Shown: positions 4,775 through 6,994 of the stretch, piece by piece | Numbering within the stretch: position 1 is the stretch's first letter | How the letters are laid out: the number at the start of each line of letters is the position of its first letter | Assembly (NCBI GenBank): GCA_019417975.1 | Contig: DYCT01000103.1 | Location: forward strand, 1-6,994 | DNA from: Bacteroides sp. | GTDB lineage: Bacteria > Bacteroidota > Bacteroidia > Bacteroidales > Bacteroidaceae | DNA: 6,994 nucleotides | Direction: 5' to 3' | Translations under genes and position numbers: made by a program | Notes under the pieces: model-generated | The model's database searches: none | What the model was told of the DNA's origin: nothing | Seen by the model: the letters and a program-made list of their open reading frames with translations, nothing else

Positions 4775-4800
4775 CAGGCAACACACGAAGGAGGAAATAA

Positions 4801-5163
4801 ATGACCGACGAATTTAATTTTGATGTAAAGCACGAAGATTACAAGGAATGGCTCAACCAGATTGAACAGGTTTCGGATGCTGATTGCTCACTACTTTCTG
4901 AGCCAGACCCTTACACTAAATGTGTACGTTCGCCAGAAATCCAGAAAAATGCTGATGCAAAGATGGATGCCAACGGAAATATCCATGCAGGCAATATCTC
5001 TGCATACTGGATACCGCAGATCACGCTCCAAAGGGAAATTGGCGGGACAGTCTATACCGTCACCGGATATTACGAAGGGAAAACTGATTTCCTCCGCAAA
5101 CTGGAACGAATGACCGTTGACAGAATGCGCAGAGCTATGGAGGACGACATCAATGACAAATAA
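4801..5163 (+). CDS. tnpW: TnpW-like transposon-encoded protein with extended N-terminus
   Basis: A 120-residue soluble protein. Its C-terminal third, ITLQREIGGTVYTVTGYYEG followed by a KLERM helix (residues 74-104), matches the small TnpW family: two short strands around GGTxYxVTG, then a helix. TnpW proteins usually lie directly before TnpX-type recombinases, as here. Their role is not established; they may be accessory DNA-binding or directionality factors (inference). The first 70 residues are acidic and Asp/Glu/Tyr-rich (WLNQIEQVSDADC, SEPDPYTKC), resemble nothing I know, and make the protein longer than the usual family length of about 50-80. GGAGG (4790-4794) lies six bases before ATG. 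The recombinase gene follows after 70 bases, or overlaps its end if an upstream in-frame ATG at 5153 is used; the two are probably one operon. Confidence 0.7.
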   Translation: MTDEFNFDVKHEDYKEWLNQIEQVSDADCSLLSEPDPYTKCVRSPEIQKNADAKMDANGNIHAGNISAYWIPQITLQREIGGTVYTVTGYYEGKTDFLRKLERMTVDRMRRAMEDDINDK

Positions 5164-5233
5164 TAAAACCTTTGATACAATATCCTTGACTAACCAAGAA
5201 CTGTCAGTTGTCCCTATGAAGGAGGAAAGAGAA

Positions 5234-6871
5234 ATGTTAAGGGCAACAGACAAAATTACCGCTTTATATTGCAGACTTTCTCAGGAGGATGCACTGGCTG
5301 GCGATAGCAACTCCATTGTAAATCAGAAAAATATCCTGCTCCAATATGCCAAGGATAATCGCTTTCCGAATCCGACTTTTTTCGTAGACGATGGCTACAG
5401 TGGCACTACCTTTGACCGCCCTGGTTTTCAGAAAATGCTGGATGAAATTGAATCCGGCAATGTGGCAGTTTGTATCACCAAAGACCTTTCCAGACTTGGC
5501 AGAAACTCTGCTATGACTGGCCTGTACACCAACATCACATTCCCGAAACACGGTGTCCGCTATATTGCCATCAATGATAATTTCGATACCAGCGATCAGA
5601 ATGGCATGGGGATTGATATGGCAGGCATCAAGAACTGGATCAATGAGTTTTATGCCCGTGATACCAGTCGCAAAATCAGAGCCGTCAATAAATCCAAAGG
5701 TTCCCGTGGTATTCCACTTACAACCAATGTCCCTTACGGATATATGAAAAATCCGGATGATCCTACCCGTTGGTTCGTTGATGAAGAAGCAGCTATTGTT
5801 GTAAAGTATATCTTCAAGATGGCAATGGAGGGACGTGGGCCGAGCCAGATTGCAACGCAGCTGACCAAGGACAAGGTACTTACTCCAACAGCCTATAAGC
5901 AGAAGCAGGGCTTAAATACTCCACAGGCGACACCGGAGAATCCAAGTAAATGGCATCAGACCACAGTGAGAAAAATACTGGAACGCAGAGAATATACAGG
6001 ATGTATCGTCAACTTCAAGACCTTTACCAATTCCATTTGGGACAAGAAAAAGCGTGATAATCCGGTAGAAAATCACTCTGTTTTCTATGATACTCACGAA
6101 GCAATCATTCCAGAGGATATATTCGAGAAGGTTCAGGTGTTGCGTCAGAATCGCCAACGCAGATCCAAGACAGGTAAAACAAGCCTGTTCTCCGGCATGG
6201 TGTATTGTGCCGATTGTGGTGAGAAGCTGTATTACTGCACAGCTAACAATTTTGAGAAGCGACAGGATTTCTTCGAGTGTTCCACCCATCGTAAGAACGA
6301 TGAAAAATGCAAATCCCACTACATCCGTGCAGTCGTTTTGGAGGATATGGTGTGGATGCACATGGAAACTGTCATCAGCTATATTCTCCACTATGAAGAT
6401 CACTTCCGTGCAGTTGTGCAGGAACAGCTAAAAATAGAAAGTGATGAAAAGATACAGGCATGGAGAAAGCAGCTGACACAGGCTGAAAAACGTATTGCTG
6501 AGTTGGACAGACTGTTCGTGAAGATTTATGAGGACAATGCCAAAGGAAAACTGTCTGACGAGCGTTTTTCTATGATGAGTGGCAACTATGAAGCGGAACA
6601 GAAAAAACTCAGAATGGACGCTGTAGAGCTTCAGAAGAATATCGAAGAACAGGAGTGTCAGAATGAGAGATTGGAGAACTTTATTCAGAAAGCAAAACAC
6701 TATCAGGATCTGAATTCCCTGACTCCTGATGCGCTGCGAGATATGGTCAGTGCCATCTATGTAGGTGCGCCGGACAAGTCTTCCGGCAAACGTCAGCAGA
6801 AAATCGAAATTTACTACGATGGTGCAGGATTTATTCCGCTAAACTTATTGATGCAAAGAGAAACGGCGTGA
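5234..6871 (+). CDS. tnpX: TnpX-type large serine recombinase
   Basis: A 545-residue site-specific recombinase that would excise, circularise and insert the element through 2-bp staggered cuts and a phosphoserine intermediate. Residues 7-150 are the catalytic resolvase domain: YCRLS with Arg14 and nucleophile Ser16, DDGYSGTTFDRPGF (52-65), and KDLSRLGRN (83-91). A recombinase domain follows (about 165-310, with VPYGY at 166-170 and a TVRKIL helix). A zinc ribbon uses Cys325, Cys328, Cys349 and Cys359. A long coiled coil spans about 395-487, and a DUF4368-like tail (LTPDALRDMVSAIYV, KIEIYYDG) ends the protein. Length suits TndX/TnpX relatives. ATG 5234 is chosen for its GGAGG (5221-5225) and for the usual short lead into the first strand; an in-frame ATG at 5153 with GGAGG (5139-5143) would add 27 residues and overlap tnpW. 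All key residues are present. Confidence 0.92.
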   Translation: MLRATDKITALYCRLSQEDALAGDSNSIVNQKNILLQYAKDNRFPNPTFFVDDGYSGTTFDRPGFQKMLDEIESGNVAVCITKDLSRLGRNSAMTGLYTNITFPKHGVRYIAINDNFDTSDQNGMGIDMAGIKNWINEFYARDTSRKIRAVNKSKGSRGIPLTTNVPYGYMKNPDDPTRWFVDEEAAIVVKYIFKMAMEGRGPSQIATQLTKDKVLTPTAYKQKQGLNTPQATPENPSKWHQTTVRKILERREYTGCIVNFKTFTNSIWDKKKRDNPVENHSVFYDTHEAIIPEDIFEKVQVLRQNRQRRSKTGKTSLFSGMVYCADCGEKLYYCTANNFEKRQDFFECSTHRKNDEKCKSHYIRAVVLEDMVWMHMETVISYILHYEDHFRAVVQEQLKIESDEKIQAWRKQLTQAEKRIAELDRLFVKIYEDNAKGKLSDERFSMMSGNYEAEQKKLRMDAVELQKNIEEQECQNERLENFIQKAKHYQDLNSLTPDALRDMVSAIYVGAPDKSSGKRQQKIEIYYDGAGFIPLNLLMQRETA

Positions 6872-6919
6872 CCGAAGTCACGCCGTACTCTCCCCGAAAA
6901 TCGGGACTTTTAATTTTTT
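6863..6919 (+). terminator. Double hairpin terminator of the recombinase gene
   Basis: ACGGCGTGAC (6863-6872) pairs perfectly with GTCACGCCGT (6877-6886) around CGAA, and the recombinase stop codon (6869-6871) lies inside the left arm. A second hairpin, CCCGA (6893-6897) with TCGGG (6901-6905), is followed by ACTTTTAATTTTTT. Together they should end the tnpW-recombinase transcript. The element's right end may lie in or just after this stretch. Confidence 0.75.
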
Positions 6920-6957
6920 CCTGTTTTACGGGCACCGCCCAAAAGCGGAGCCTTTTT
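6920..6957. terminator. Right inverted hairpin block with T-run
   Basis: GGCACCGC (6931-6938) pairs with GCGGAGCC (6945-6952), 8 bp with one A-A mismatch and the loop CCAAAA, followed by TTTTT on the + strand. Together with CCTGTTTTAC (6920-6929), this is the inverted counterpart of the block at 45-77. On the - strand it lies directly after the stop codon of the partial gene at 6959-6994, so it may be that gene's 3' module, or one end of the element. Confidence 0.6.
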
Positions 6958-6958
6958 C

Positions 6959-6994
6959 TTATTTCGCGTATTCGATGGCGGTCGTCTCGCGCAG
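6959..6994 (-). CDS. 3' end of an unrecognised gene (partial)
   Basis: Read on the - strand, the edge of the window encodes the last eleven residues LRETTAIEYAK followed by TAA (6961-6959). The hairpin block 6920-6952 begins seven bases beyond the stop codon. Codon choice is GC-rich (CGC, GAG, ACG, ACC, GCC, GCG) compared with the AT-richer cassette genes, which suggests the flanking host or parent-element DNA. The fragment is too short to name a family and could be chance. Confidence 0.35.
   Translation of the reverse strand: MRETTAIEYAK

Larger units (their letters stand above)
4267..4800. other. Gene-free, structure-rich region before tnpW
   Basis: No convincing protein is encoded here. 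Two reading frames (4226-4414 on + and 4381-4683 on -) lack ribosome binding sites and run through hairpin arms. From left to right the region holds TGCTTGC/GCAAGCA (4286-4307), a 14-bp palindrome (4313-4326), TTGGGG/CCCCAA (4350-4367), CATCATC/GATGATG enclosed by CGAG/CTCG (about 4376-4404), CGCTCA/TGAGCG (4403-4417), stem-loops A and B (4432-4498), an A/T-rich stretch, an imperfect GTGAAG hairpin (4638-4661), a nested 69-nt stem-loop (4666-4734) and stem-loop C (4744-4774). Such density suggests an origin of transfer, a recombination or accessory-protein binding region, and a transcript leader. No relaxase or accessory mobilisation gene is adjacent. Confidence 0.6.

Overview
The window looks like part of a mobile element from a low-to-moderate GC Gram-positive gut anaerobe (class Clostridia; Lachnospiraceae or Oscillospiraceae are plausible). 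The evidence is strong GGAGG ribosome binding sites before almost every gene and a protein set (TnpV, a DUF6809-type protein, a TnpW-like protein and a TnpX-type large serine recombinase with a DUF4368-like tail) typical of Tn4451-like transposons and larger integrative elements in these bacteria. Family names come from remembered sequence patterns; no search was run.

Layout. Positions 1-255 hold the left flank: a hairpin module that reappears inverted at the right end of the window, then a strong inverted repeat. Positions 256-1212 carry three small + strand genes: tnpV, a DUF6809-like gene overlapping it by 4 bases, and a 63-residue protein that looks like the N-terminal stub of a longer anti-sigma-like protein. 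Two terminators follow. Positions 1381-4266 are a complete, self-contained type II restriction-modification cassette. It has a controller (C) protein gene with a recognisable C-box operator, a putative PD-(D/E)XK restriction endonuclease directly downstream, a shared bidirectional terminator, and a convergent DNA methyltransferase gene on the - strand with its own promoter.

Positions 4267-4800 have no convincing gene but are dense in DNA/RNA structure: a 14-bp perfect palindrome, a chain of hairpins, three related stem-loops whose arms covary, and a nested 69-nt stem-loop ending in a T-run. This may be an origin-of-transfer or recombination region merging into a structured leader or attenuator for the next operon. 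Positions 4801-6871 hold tnpW and the large serine recombinase, ending in a hairpin over the stop codon. The last bases contain more terminators and the 3' end of an unrecognised - strand gene.

How it fits together. The recombinase, probably with TnpV/TnpW, would move the element; the R-M cassette is the cargo. On entry into a new host the methyltransferase promoter is predicted to fire at once, while the endonuclease waits for C protein to accumulate and activate its own C-R promoter. The cassette could both defend against phage and penalise loss of the element. No relaxase gene is visible here, so any transfer would need mobilisation functions outside the window. The most novel-looking parts are the unassigned endonuclease and the structured region 4286-4774.
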